Positions 1 to 9,387 of a stretch of DNA of 12,395 nt are shown here, one piece after another (the stretch's first letter is position 1; every line of letters begins with the position of its first letter). This DNA comes from Setomelanomma holmii (taxonomy: Eukaryota; Ascomycota; Dothideomycetes; Pleosporales; Phaeosphaeriaceae). A program made the translations under genes and the position numbers. The stretch covers positions 1-12,395 of the forward strand of contig ML978277.1 of the NCBI GenBank assembly GCA_010015745.1, in the 5' to 3' direction. The notes below the pieces were generated by a model, which saw only the letters and a program-made list of their open reading frames with translations, was not told where the DNA came from and ran no database searches.

Positions 1-99
1 TTGTACACGTATATATAGCTTCCCTCGTTCATAGCTACACAATCAACTCAGTCCTTCATTCCTCCTTCCACATCACACATCCAAGAGTCCCATCCCATC

Positions 100-815
100 T
101 CATCGCTGCCAGAGGAAACTCTGAAAGCACTTGCGACACTGCATATGCTGACGTCCACCATTCCTCTCTATCTTTACGGCGCATTGTGGACATTGCCTGG
201 TGACCCTTGCGATCGTGGCGAGCGACTCCTGCTCATCCTCCATGTGACGATCCGTTCCTATGCGGGCGCTGAAAGCCTCGCATGACTCTCCATCATGAGC
301 CACTCGATCGCACAGAGTATATGCACGAGCGCCGCATTCGTGACAGGTGCAGACTTCAGATCCTTCCCCACCTTCAGCCTCTTTCGCATGGGCTTGGCCA
401 GATTTGCATCGGGGCGTCAGACATCAGCGCCAATTCGGAGTGATACTTCCAATATAGAGAAGTTCAAGGTACTCGAAACGTGCCAGTGAGACCTTGGTAG
501 TTGCCATCTCGATGTTGACGTGACGCATGAGGGCGTCACATCCTGGGCAAGCAATACCAATCTCCTTTCCGGCCTCGCCGCCGACCTTAGTCAGCCCGTT
601 CTCGATCTGGTGGTTGACCCATTTCTTGAGGCAAGTGGAGCACGTATGGATATCATGCTCGCACTCGCGGGATGAATTGTAATCAGGGAACTTCTTGCCA
701 GGGAGAATGTCGGCGCAAGATTGGCATTCATACGTGGGCTCCGCGACCTTGGGTTGCTCGCTCTTTTGGCATGAGGCAGCGGCATAGTTGCGGTACGCTT
801 CCGTTTGGGAGCCAT
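100..815 (-). pseudogene. RING-IBR-RING (RBR) E3 ubiquitin ligase-like pseudogene
   Basis: RBR proteins take ubiquitin from an E2 onto a RING2 cysteine and pass it to substrate. The minus strand encodes, in order, RING1 (CQSC, then CEHDIHTCSTC, then CPGC), an IBR part (CLTPRC, CHEC, then C in GESC) and RING2 (CPQC, then HMQCRKC). Three lesions are visible. The ATG at 815 opens a frame (MAPKRKRTA...) that differs from the RING1 frame, so a frameshift lies between about 741 and 815. A TGA at 426-424 falls at the start of the IBR, in NWR-stop-CLTPRC, where related proteins often have Trp; TGG to TGA is the likely change. RING2 has GGR before QHM where catalytic RBRs have GGC, so the active-site cysteine is Arg, and the following FCW is FLW. 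The C-terminal stop at 102-100 comes abruptly after this motif. The TGT gene is divergent, 674 bases away. Family call is firm; the role of any product is unknown. Confidence 0.82.
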
Positions 816-1489
816 GATGTTGAATCAGACGAGTTGCAAGGTTGAGCTGTTCAGAACGATTGTGGTGTAAAACGTGAACAGGGTCTACTGTTTTTATGTT
901 AGAAGGCTACCGAACGCAGTGTGCCTGACAGAAGTGAAACCAGCACCACACAGTGAAACAAGCGAAATCCCTGTCGACATTGGTAGAGCATCGCTCCGGC
1001 ATGCTCATATGAGGTTCCCGGCTGCTGCTGCGTTGCTCATTTACAGTCAACAACCACGTCCTCACCTCCAAGGTGATCGGGTCACTCGTTCGCATGCGGC
1101 GCCTTCACGAAGCCGTCGATGACTCCGTCATCATGGTGCGTAGATATTCTCATAATGAAGTACTTGTTTCGGCAGCCTGTTAGCAATTGTCTATGTCCAA
1201 GGAAATCGTTCTCAACAATGTTGTTCTTATAGGATGTGACGTGGAAATATAGCTCTTCTTTTGGCACGCATCCTGCTTCGGGCTTTGATTGCAGCTGCGT
1301 AGAAGAGGTCATAATATTCTCTTTGATTCTCGTGCTCCAATATTGGTGTTTCGGTGACCGGAGTGTCTTCACACGCAGGGAAGGAAGTGGTGGGGCTCTG
1401 CACAGACCAAACCTTATTTGACATCCTTGCATGAACTTTTCGGCGTCGCGAATGGCACATGCGAAGTTGACGCACACGTCACAACCACC
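816..1489. other. Intergenic region between divergent RBR-like and TGT genes
   Basis: This 674-base stretch separates the starts of two divergent genes and should hold both promoters. I recognise no domain in any frame. The longest open frame (1477-1082, minus) encodes 131 residues without a familiar motif and overlaps the leader of TGT, so it is not called as a gene. An in-frame ATG at 1418 would add 24 residues to TGT but has poor context compared with the ATG at 1490. No TATA box or RNA gene stands out. Confidence 0.5.
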
Positions 1490-3015
1490 ATGGCGCCCGT
1501 CCCTATGCCTTCGGCGCTCTCTTTTGAGTTACTAGGGAAATGCTCAGTAAGTCAGGTATCGGATCTTTTGGCACTGCATTCAATCAGAGTAGGTCACCAA
1601 AGCGCGTGCTGCGACGCTACATCTGCCCCACGGCCCTGTGCCCCTTCCCATCTTCATGCCCGTTGCGACCCAGGCTTCACTGAAAGGCCTCACACCCGAC
1701 CAACTCGAGGATCAGGGCTGCCGGTTATGTCTCAACAACACATATCATCTGTATGACGCCTTTCGAGTATCCACACCCGCCAGGTGCTAACGGGCCGGAG
1801 AGGTCTTAAGCCAGGACAAGTAACTTTGGACGCCATTGGAGGCGCGCACAAACTCCAGTCATGGCCGCATAACATTCTCACAGGTGCTTGCTCCATGCTC
1901 CAGGACTGAAGAAGAAGGAGAGGCTGACGGCTGTAGATAGTGGTGGGTGGGTGACCCTACGCATTTCGTCGACGAATAGGCCGCAGCTGACTCCGCCGCC
2001 AGCTTCCAAATGGTGTCGCTACTCAAGCTCGCCAAAGTGACTGAGGAAGGCGTGCGCTTCCTCAGCCCACACGATGGATCGCCCATGCTGCTCACGCCTG
2101 AGCACTCCATCTCCCTCCAAAACTCCATTGGATCCGACATCATGATGCAGCTCGACGATGTGATCGCAACGACTTCACCGGACCTTGCGCGCATGAAGGA
2201 GGCTATGGAGCGTTCGGTCCGCTGGCTCGACCGCTGCATACAAGTCCACAAGTACCCCGAGAGGCAAAACTTGTTCTGCATTATACAAGGAGGTCTTGAC
2301 CTAGACTTGCGGAGGGAATGCACGGCACAGATGGTGGCAAGAGACACACCAGGCATTGCTATCGGAGGACTCTCTGGTGGTGAGGCTAAGGACGCATACT
2401 GCCGGGTGGTAGACACTTGCACCGGTCTGCTGCCGGAGAAGAAGCCCAGATATGTCATGGGTGTGGTAAGGCATACATCTACTGATACGGAGAAACAATG
2501 TTGACCTGGTCAGGGCTACCCCGAAGACCTGGTTGTTTCTGTCGCTCTTGGCGCAGACATGTTCGACTGCGTGTGGCCAACCAGGACTGCTGTAAGGGAT
2601 CTCCTAAGATGGTTTGATGGTATGCTCACATCCACAGCGCTTTGGTAATGCAATTACATCGGCCGGTGTACTCAATATACGTAACGCTGTATACGCCGAG
2701 GATTTTGGGTCTATTGAAGATGGCTGCCAATGTACGTGCTGCCGTCCTGCCAACCAGGGTGGTTTGGGCATCACGCGAGCCTACATCTACCATGTCACCG
2801 CGAAGGAAACGGCCGGTGCCCATCTCCTCACTATGCACAACGTGCATTATCAGCTGAACCTGATGCGATTGGCACGAGAAGCCATACTTGAGGACCGATA
2901 TCCGCAGTTTGTGAAAGACTTCTTCGGAAAATTGTATGACTGGGAAAAGGAGAAGTATCCTGAATGGGCCGTCACAGCTCTGCAGGGGGTTGGCGTTGAT
3001 CTACTCAATGACTGA
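1490..3015 (+). CDS. Queuine tRNA-ribosyltransferase catalytic subunit (QTRT1-type), 7 exons
   Basis: The enzyme exchanges guanine-34 for queuine in GUN-anticodon tRNAs; in eukaryotes it works as a heterodimer with a QTRT2-type partner. Proposed exons are 1490-1546, 1593-1750, 1801-1883, 1937-1946, 2003-2465, 2514-2591 and 2638-3015. They sum to 1227 bases in perfect phase (408 residues; human QTRT1 has about 403). Introns are 46-56 bases, all GT-AG; the second carries GCTAAC near its 3' end. Motifs: FMPVATQ and NNTYHL near the N-terminus, DSGGFQ with the general acid/base Asp at residue 100, CIIQGG and GGLSGG for base recognition, the nucleophile Asp275 in MFDCVWPTR, and zinc ligands Cys313, Cys315, Cys318 and His350 (TMHN). 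The start at 1490 is chosen for its ACCACCATGG context and the family-like MAPVP start. Exon 4 is only 10 bases. No lesion seen. It lies between two broken genes. Confidence 0.92.
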
Positions 3016-3335
3016 ACTGCAGAGATTAGCTCTTGCTAAGGATTAAGCACTACGGCACACGCAAGACTCCAGACGCGTTCAATCGCCTTCATGGGTCTCT
3101 GCGCCGTGCTGATAGGCGTCAACATGCGATGCGATATACAGCACGTGTTTTCGCGTATGGAGCGTGACGACCACAACAACAATGACATCACCGTCAACGT
3201 CATACCATCTTATGCTATTCGATCGCCGTCGCGCCTAAAATGAAAGAGTCTTCCCCACTTTAGTGAACCAAATTATTCGTGTAATCGCGAATTCCTGGAC
3301 GTACCGATTGATAACACTGTTGCTGAAGCACGATT
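3016..3335. other. Intergenic region between TGT and the DUF7726-type gene
   Basis: These 320 bases hold the 3' end of TGT and the presumed promoter of the downstream gene on the same strand. I see CRE-like half sites (TGACATCA at about 3183, AACGTCAT at about 3196) but nothing strong enough to call. No open frame with a recognisable domain and no RNA gene was seen. Confidence 0.4.
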
Positions 3336-4086
3336 ATGCCACCCGTTCGCCATTCACCCAACCATGCGCCACACCGCGTTCCGTATCATAATCATAACAC
3401 AGACACTTCAAAAGCTTCCAACGACTCTATAGAAGACAAAGAAAATCAGGCGCCTGCCATCGCGCCAAAACTTCCAAAACAAGCGCCTCTGCAAGAGGCG
3501 TCAATAACAAGGCTGATAACGATGATACCGAGAAGTTGAACCTCCCTGCAAGCTGCCTTGACATACCACGAGAAGAAATTAACGGAGAGGTCCCTATCTA
3601 CGAGAATGCGAGTGCGTCTCTCAGCTTAACCTGAATAGTCATCGTTCCATACAGACCTCAGCCATCCATCGCAAGCTGAACAAGCTGCTCGAAACCAAAG
3701 CAATAATTCCCGGAACCAATAAAACATTCAACAAAACCAATATGGCGAAGGAAGTACAAGCTGTTGCTGACCGACATCACCCCATCAAGACGCATCAAGG
3801 CATGGATGGCACAGGTCCTAGCGTGCAAGCTCTGACAAGATTTCTCAAGCAGTCTGGAAGCATGGGCGGCGGCGATGGAAAGATATTTTACTTCGGCAAC
3901 ATGCTGCTCGAGAAGCTGAGAATCTGAAATGGTGAGAGGAAGACACCTGGGAGGCTCAAGGGAGAGAAGGAGTACCCGATGGGAAGGGAGAGGTGCAATC
4001 CCAACAATGTGTATATTCTCATGATGGCCGGGGACCCCGGATACAGTTACAGTGAATTGGCGAACTGGGGTCGTAAATTCCTTTGA
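3336..4086 (+). pseudogene. DUF7726-type fungal protein, frameshifted and truncated
   Basis: The function of this family is unknown; I recognise it by the C-terminal motifs. The first part (MPPVRHSPNH..., with DKENQAPA at about 3435-3460) is open to 3539. The continuation, with DNDDTEKLNLP and then GEVPIYENA, runs in another frame, so an indel lies between about 3392 and 3533. A 50-base intron (3612-3661) with a TTAAC branch site restores the frame into IHRKLNKLL, followed by NMAKEVQAV, TRFLKQSGSMGGGDG and MLLEKLRI. A TGA at 3925-3927 then stands where relatives appear to have Trp (LRI-W-NGE). The same frame stays open past it through NGERKTPGRL and KEYPMGRER to a TGA at 4084-4086, which looks like the original end. 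The two lesions make it a pseudogene. It follows TGT on the same strand and need not be related to it. Confidence 0.72.
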
Positions 4087-4518
4087 ACGAGGTCAATCCG
4101 AGCATGTGTTAAGTGTAGTCTTGTATTTTGTAAAGCAACGATGTAGTATGGCGTTTATTGCGAGAGATTAGTATCCTTTCAAATGTAAATACCGCCTTGT
4201 GTTCAATGCGTGCTACACGTGTCGCAAGCTTGGCACTGACGCCCCTCTTTCTCCAATGCGCGCCCTGGTGCCAGTTTCCGCGACTAAATCTCACCCAATC
4301 CACACTTTTTCACCTGAACAACAATCAAACCTCCAAAGCCCTCGCTGACTTACCACAATGTGGGATGACATCTCTGCAGCAGCGCGAGTCAGGCCTGCGT
4401 AAATGTGGAGAACCTTGCCTACCGTTCGGGCGCTTGGACATTTCAACCGGTGGGCGGATGAACTCAACACATGAGGTCAACGACACGCCTCTGGAAATCC
4501 ACTGTCAAGGCTGCCACC
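4087..4518. other. Intergenic region upstream of the Zn2Cys6 regulator
   Basis: These 432 bases precede the regulator's ATG and presumably hold its promoter and leader. A 145-codon open frame on the plus strand (4158-4595) overlaps the true start in another frame and shows no domain, so it is not called. I see no repeat, RNA gene or further gene remnant. Confidence 0.4.
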
Positions 4519-6940
4519 ATGCCAAGCGATACGCCAGACGACCATCAAGGCGATTCGAACGAGCAAGGCGCCAAGGAATCTGTCAGCGCTGCTGACAGCC
4601 TGGCTTGCAACAATTGTCGCAAATCAAAGTTGCGCTGCTCGAGAGATCGGCCCACTTGCTTGCATTGTAGGAAGACTGGTATGCTCAAAGATCGCGTCAA
4701 ATGACCGCGGCTGACAACAGCCTCAGGCCATGACTGCATCTACGAGACAAAGCGTATAAAGCCGGGCCTGAAATCAGGAGCTGTGGAGAATCTCCATAGG
4801 CGGCTAGATAACCTGGAGCGACGACTTGACAAGCAAGCAGTCGCTCATACTAGCCAGACACCCTGCTCACAAGACAAAGCCATCGCGGCGAGGTCCGGTA
4901 CCACTAGTGGATCGGCCGCCTATGATGTTCTTGCCATTCTCGCAAAAGAACTACCCAAGTTGCTCGACCCGCAAGGGAGACAAACCGCTACTCCAGCATC
5001 TGTTTCAGAGCCGAGCAACAAACGCAGACGTCCCGATGATAGTCAAGAGACCCCGCCGGACAACCTACACTTTGATGATGCCCCCGTCTCACCGGGTCTG
5101 CAGCTTCTGGAAGATATCATATCTGCTTATTTTCGTAACATCCATCCATGGATTCCGATGATGCACAAGGCCCGGTTCCTGCACAAAGTATCGAGCAACG
5201 TGCTGTCCGAGTAGCTTCTGAGTGTTCTCCACTCGATTATCATAACTGCCTCCAGATTCGTGCCTCCGGCTGCAGAGCTTGTGTCCACACTTGCCACTCG
5301 ACGCGAACGGGTCGTGCATGCAGCTATGGATTGTCTTTCTGTAGAATCGCTCCAAGCGCTCATCATCCTAGCTTTCGACGATATTGGCAACGGTCGCTCA
5401 ACGCAAGCCTGGTCTCTTATTGCCTCCCTGACGCGCACAGTGGAGTATGCCCAGCTTGCACAGGAACACGAAGCTGACGCCAATCGACCATTGTGTCGAC
5501 CATATACACCTCTGCCATCGACTGAGAACTGGACAGAACTTGAAGAGCGACGGAGAGTGTTCTGGATCGTATTCATGCTTGACAGATACAGCTCGGTGAC
5601 AATGGGATGGAATACGAGCTTGACATCAGACGATGTGTACAGAAGATTGCCGTGCGATGGGCACTTGTGGCGAATGCAAACTCCAGTCCGAACACCGTAC
5701 CTTGGAATCTGGGACAGATCTCGTGGTCGCATCGGCAATCCGATCCAATATGTGTCACGTTGCGCATCACCTTCTCAGGAGGTCAGTGATTTCAAACCGC
5801 GCGACCAAAACCGGGGCGTATCATCTGTTGCCACGGATATGTCTACTGTCGGTGCTATGGCGTATAATATTGAAGCCACCGAGTCAATGAGCCGAGTAAT
5901 GAGCTATTTCCTTCAGCAGAAGCTCAACATCAACGACCCAAGCGACATCAATGCATGGCTCACTCGCTTCAAGGTGCTCGATCTTCGCTTGGTCCACTGG
6001 AAGATGCTGCTTCCACAAAGATGGAAAGCAAATCCAAACCTCACCAGGCACGTTCCACTGATGGATCCGAACCTTACGACTGCGCATATCACGCACAATG
6101 CATCTACCATACTATTGCATCAACTTATTGCCTATCCGCCACTGCATTGGGCATTCTGTCATAAGCTGCCAAGTTCCTGTAGTGCAGAGGCGTGTTACTC
6201 AACAGGTATCGAAATTGCAGACTCCGCAACAAGCAATTAAGTGGGGCTCAGAAGGTCTGGCTTGACTTGATTGATTACCTATTTGAGCCTAGTAGGTGCA
6301 TATAGAGGCTTAATTCCTACCTAGATAGGTAAGTGGGTCTCTGAAGGTGAACGGATTGACTTGCTTGTTGCGGACTGTGCGAAATTGCAACCATTACGGA
6401 GAAGTATATGGTTAGATCGCCAACAGGCTCACCGATCGGCATTCAGTATGGTTTTTGCGTGTACATCGCTGCTCGAGTTCTCCTTGCGCATTGGCGCTAT
6501 ATTCCCAGCACCCAGTTAGCCCCCGAGTTCTGGTCCCTCCTTCAGAGTCTGGAAGAAATGTCACGGCGATGGGCCCCCTCGGCCGACCAATCATCCTGCG
6601 AGTGCAATCTCTTCGCGAGATACGCTCTTTGCTTAAGGCGTCTGTATGAGTGCTGCAGCACCAACGAGACATATCCTATCAGCTTGATGAACTACACGAG
6701 CGGTCTTATGCGCCTACCCAGCTTGGATGATGTTGCAGAAGTACATACAAATTGGCCAGATCCGTCCCGCCAGCCCTACAAAACCTACATACAGCCGTCA
6801 CGCATGGGAGCATGCTCGATCCTTCGACTATATCGCAGAATATGCTTGACCAGAGCTTCGTAGACTTGGACCGCGTCATCGCTTTCGATGACGGTAGCAT
6901 GTTCGCGGCTTCATTTGATTACATACCGGGCACATGGTAG
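4519..6940 (+). pseudogene. Zn2Cys6 fungal transcription factor, broken by nonsense, MITE and frameshift
   Basis: This is a DNA-binding regulator of the Gal4-like class with the fungal middle homology region. ATG 4519 sits in GCCACCATGCC. The zinc cluster is C30-x2-C33-x6-C40-x6-C47-x2-C50-x6-C57, spanning a 48-base intron (4679-4726) with a CTGAC branch site. A basic linker and a short coiled coil (ENLHRRLDNLERRLD) follow, then a nuclear-type KRRR stretch. The regulatory core has SVESLQALIILAFDDIGNG, RRRVFWIVFMLDRYSSV, GWNTSLTSDD and FKVLDLRLVHWKMLLP. The lesions are: TAG at 5212-5214 (codon 216) with the same frame open on both sides; a 162-bp MITE plus 8-bp duplication at 6218-6387, giving a stop at 6238; and an indel at about 6790-6812, after which the tail DLDRVIAFDDGSMFAA ends at 6940. 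Without insert and intron the reading frame is about 734 codons, normal for the class. It is convergent with the GH88 gene, which it may once have controlled. Confidence 0.88.
6218..6379 (+). mobile_element. 162-bp hAT-type MITE, copy 1, in the transcription factor exon
   Basis: The element begins CAGACTCCGCAACAAGCAA and ends with the inverse of CACAGTCCGCAACAAGCAA, a 19-bp terminal inverted repeat with two mismatches. It is flanked on both sides by CGAAATTG (6210-6217 and 6380-6387), a perfect 8-bp target duplication as made by hAT transposases. Removing the element and one duplication rejoins the reading frame of the regulator (EIA then TITEKY), which confirms the boundaries. It has no coding capacity. 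Inside are two direct repeats of 18 bases matching at 16 (6239-6256 and 6331-6348) and a small palindrome, TACCTAGATAGGTA (6318-6331). The plus-strand orientation is arbitrary. Confidence 0.95.
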
Positions 6941-7028
6941 TCTCGCGCCCAGAACTACTAGGCAAGAAGGATAACTTGCGCTTGGGGCCTCGAGCCGACA
7001 ACTCTATTTCGCGAGCCAACAGATGCGT

Positions 7029-8628
7029 CTAACACAAACTCATGCGAAATAGCTTGTTGCCAAACTCCACAAGATAATAATCGCCATACACCAACCCATG
7101 GTTCGCATATCGTTTCCGTGCATTGACGTTGTTATTCGCTGTGCCAGCCTTCAGCATGCCATCAAAGCGTCTTCCGGGCTCGACCTCTTTCGCTTGAATC
7201 TGCTGATATTGTTCAAGGACAAGTAGCGCCTTCTCGGAAGCCAGAGCAAGCTTCAGCGTATCATCCACAATTCCGATGGCGGCTTTTCGGAATCGCGCGG
7301 CCAAGCTGTGTTGGTACCGGTAGGTGCTCGCCAGCGCTTGCGAAAGTATAAGCATCCCGTTCGCAGCGATAACCACAGCCCGCAACAAGCAAGTCAATCC
7401 GTTCACCTTCAGAGACCCACTTACCTATCTAGGTAGGAATTAAGCCTCTATATGCACCTACTAGGCTCAAATAGGTAATCAATCAAGTCAAGCCAGACCT
7501 TCTGAGCCCCACTTAATTGCTTGTTGCGGAGTCTAGCGATAACACCGGCCGACGAGTCCCGAAGCGGCTCATTCTCATTTTCGATAGGCGCATCGAAGTC
7601 CCATAAGGGTACATGCCTGCCTTGAGACACACATGAGGGAGCTGAATGCAATCGATACAAGGAATACTCTGCCAGTCACACGCTACCTCAAGGAACCGAC
7701 ATTTCTTCGTCCACACATACGTTTCGGCGTGTCCTAGGATACCCCAAGCCAGCCCTCGAGACCAAGTCGAGTCGTGATCATACCCTTGTGCAGTCAGACG
7801 GAGCTTCAAGTCCCCGTTCTTAGGATCAAGATTTGCGACGTGGCAACTCGAGTGCCATTGACCCTTATAAGCGTCCTTATCAGAGGATAACGCTGGCTCC
7901 GGTCACAAGTGAGAACGCAGCACCGTCTCTGCATGAGCAGTGGCCATATCAGAAAGAGTCGAGTCCTGAGCATGATATGCGGCATAATATAATAGATCCA
8001 GGTTGAGCATGCTGTCTATTATAATAATCATATTGTTATTCTGGTCAATGATCTCAATGTCTTTCTTCTTGAGCAGGTCCCAACTTCTGATAGCTTTGGC
8101 CGAGGGCACATAACGCATTGCCAAACTCCTGGCTGCCTTCGCTATCGAATCGAGGCTGCGCTGATTGCCAAACATCTCCCAGCCGGCACGAAGAGCAGGC
8201 ATGATTATGAAACCAATACCGTGTGTGTCGGTCTGACAGTCCATTCCGTATATCGGCTCAGTCCACGTGTGGCATAAAGTAGCAAGCTGACTGCGCAGAC
8301 TGGACAGATTGATCGACTCGTGAAGCTGCAAACTTCTCGGGAATCGGATCAAACGCTCGAGGATGGCGTATAAGGTCCCTAGAAAGAAACCGCATGTCCA
8401 GAACTCAGCTTCTCTTAGACTATACCTCCCGTTGTGCTCCGAGTCCTGCGGCACGATCTCTGGGAACGCTTCGGGTAATGCGCCCATGGCCGACTGCGCT
8501 GTACGGAGGGCTTTCGCGATGATGTTTTCAGCGTACAACTCCGGAAGAAGCTCGGTAAGCTGGACATTGGAGGTGAAGAGTTCGGCGAGATGACTGATAT
8601 CGTGTTCTGAGGGAGGACTGCTGGTCAT
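7029..8628 (-). pseudogene. GH88 unsaturated glucuronyl hydrolase, broken by nonsense, frameshift and MITE
   Basis: GH88 enzymes hydrate the double bond of 4,5-unsaturated uronic acids left by polysaccharide lyases and so release them. From ATG 8628 the protein shows SLREAEFWTCGFFLGTLY, TDTHGIGFIIMPAL, AIRSWD, IIIIDSMLNLDLLYYA, then QGYDHDSTWSRGLAWGI, PLWDFDAPIENE with RDSSAG, ANGMLILSQAL and at the end YADYYL-like VYGDYYLVEFGNKL. Lesions: TGA at 7905-7903 in the middle of an open frame (SHL-stop-PEP, probably from CGA); an indel at about 7663-7680, where the frame changes from VACDWQ to YSLYRL; and a MITE at 7374-7535. The conserved Asp of the HD-x-GF motif is Gly137 (codon 8220-8218), while Asp205 of the DSM-x-NL motif remains. 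A possible longer N-terminus runs to 8866. Convergent with the regulator, divergent from the MFS gene. Confidence 0.88.
7374..7535 (-). mobile_element. 162-bp hAT-type MITE, copy 2, in the GH88 exon
   Basis: This is the reverse complement of copy 1, the same length, and differs from it at two positions, both near the ends (first base C to T, and A to G in the other terminal repeat). It is flanked by GCGATAAC on both sides (7366-7373 and 7536-7543), a perfect 8-bp target duplication different from that of copy 1, so it is an independent insertion. Removing the element and one duplication rejoins the GH88 frame (AGVIA then ANGML). Confidence 0.95.
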
Positions 8629-8866
8629 TCGCGTTATGTCTTCTCCTGATAAGGCTTCTTGTGCTTTGTGACGAGCTTTCTGATGCTTGTTGTAGGCTGC
8701 ATCTATCTGTCACTACGGCCCGAGGCTCAATTTCAGCTGCGGTTCGCCGACCATCTTCTTTGAGTGCGGCCATACCTGCGCATGCATCTGGTTCTCGCGC
8801 GAGCTGATCACTCTGTTCGCACACATCTTGGGGAGCGTAAACGTCTGGCTCAAGTTGCTGCGACAT
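8629..8866 (-). other. Possible frameshifted N-terminal extension of the GH88 gene
   Basis: In the frame of the 8628 start the sequence stays open upstream through AYNKHQKARHKAQEAL and SGEDITR to a TGA at about 8710. From there another frame is open back to an ATG at 8866 and reads MSQQLEPDVYAPQDVCEQ, then PDACAGMAALKEDG. The two could be joined by one indel or a small intron near 8705-8720, making a longer N-terminus. I do not recognise the extension in GH88 proteins. It may instead be leader sequence. Confidence 0.35.
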
Positions 8867-9387
8867 CTTGGATCCTGCGGAGTCATCCAGGCAATCTTGT
8901 CCCAGAAATTTGAGAGCGAAAGAAAGCTGGTACGAACAACCTTGCAATGGGAATAATGGGAACGATACGTTGAAATTATGAAAAGGCCTGAATGCAACTC
9001 CATAAGCCGCACACCTTATCCCGAGACTGCATCTTACAAAGCTGGGACCTTTTGCCAGTAAAGCTCAGATACTCCGGCATGCGTGGCCAAGGCTCCGAAC
9101 GATTTGGCTAGCTTCGCGATTGGATTACCGGTATACGGAGGTGGGTCCCTTGTCTCTCACCCCATGGGGCAGCGCCACCTGCGCGGGGGCCTGCGCAAAA
9201 TCGGGACAGATACACTGGTTGTTAGACGAGAAAGCATACAGCTAGCAGTGCAATCATTTTGATATGACAATGTCAAGTCATGATAGTAATGGTACTTAAC
9301 CAGAGCAGGGGCGCGTTTTTATCTGCACCATCTCGTTACCTCGCACCTGCGATGTTCACTACGTGAGTTTCCGCTCTCCAAATCACG
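8867..9387. other. Shared upstream region of divergent GH88 and MFS genes
   Basis: These 521 bases lie between two divergent genes and should hold both promoters. No coding region with a recognisable domain is present. A GC-rich stretch lies at about 9160-9200. One candidate Zn2Cys6 site is listed separately. No transposon end or RNA gene was seen. Confidence 0.45.
9128..9138. promoter_or_regulatory. Candidate Zn2Cys6 binding site, CCG-N5-CGG
   Basis: CCGGTATACGG is an everted pair of CGG triplets, one of the arrangements bound by Zn2Cys6 dimers. It lies in the region shared by the GH88 and MFS promoters, close to a Zn2Cys6 regulator gene. A short motif like this can occur by chance, so the call is tentative. 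Confidence 0.25.

Noticed and set aside
1082..1477. 131-codon open frame on the minus strand upstream of TGT
   Set aside because: It has no recognisable motif, overlaps the TGT leader, and two overlapping frames on the same strand are of similar quality. Chance is the simplest explanation.
1418..1489. Upstream in-frame ATG that would extend TGT by 24 residues
   Set aside because: The extension does not look like a targeting peptide (acidic residues, no amphipathic basic helix), while ATG 1490 has a strong start context and a family-like N-terminus.
1859..2458. 199-codon open frame opposite TGT
   Set aside because: It is the antisense shadow of the conserved TGT exon 5 and its introns; it has no domain.
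424..3927. TGA read as tryptophan (altered genetic code)
   Set aside because: Two internal TGA codons stand at likely Trp positions, but TGA ends the intact TGT gene (3013-3015), and the same genes also have frameshifts. Pseudogene decay explains the data.
3336..4086. Sequencing error as the explanation for the breaks
   Set aside because: It cannot be excluded for single-base indels, but the gene has both an indel and a nonsense change, and the neighbouring TGT has none in over 1.2 kb of coding sequence.
5127..5738. 203-codon minus-strand open frame inside the regulator
   Set aside because: It is the antisense shadow of the transcription factor core, whose motifs are clear on the plus strand.
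8528..8947. 139-codon open frame as an independent gene
   Set aside because: Its 3' half overlaps the GH88 N-terminus in another frame. Only the 5' half may be coding, as a frameshifted extension of GH88, and is reported as such.
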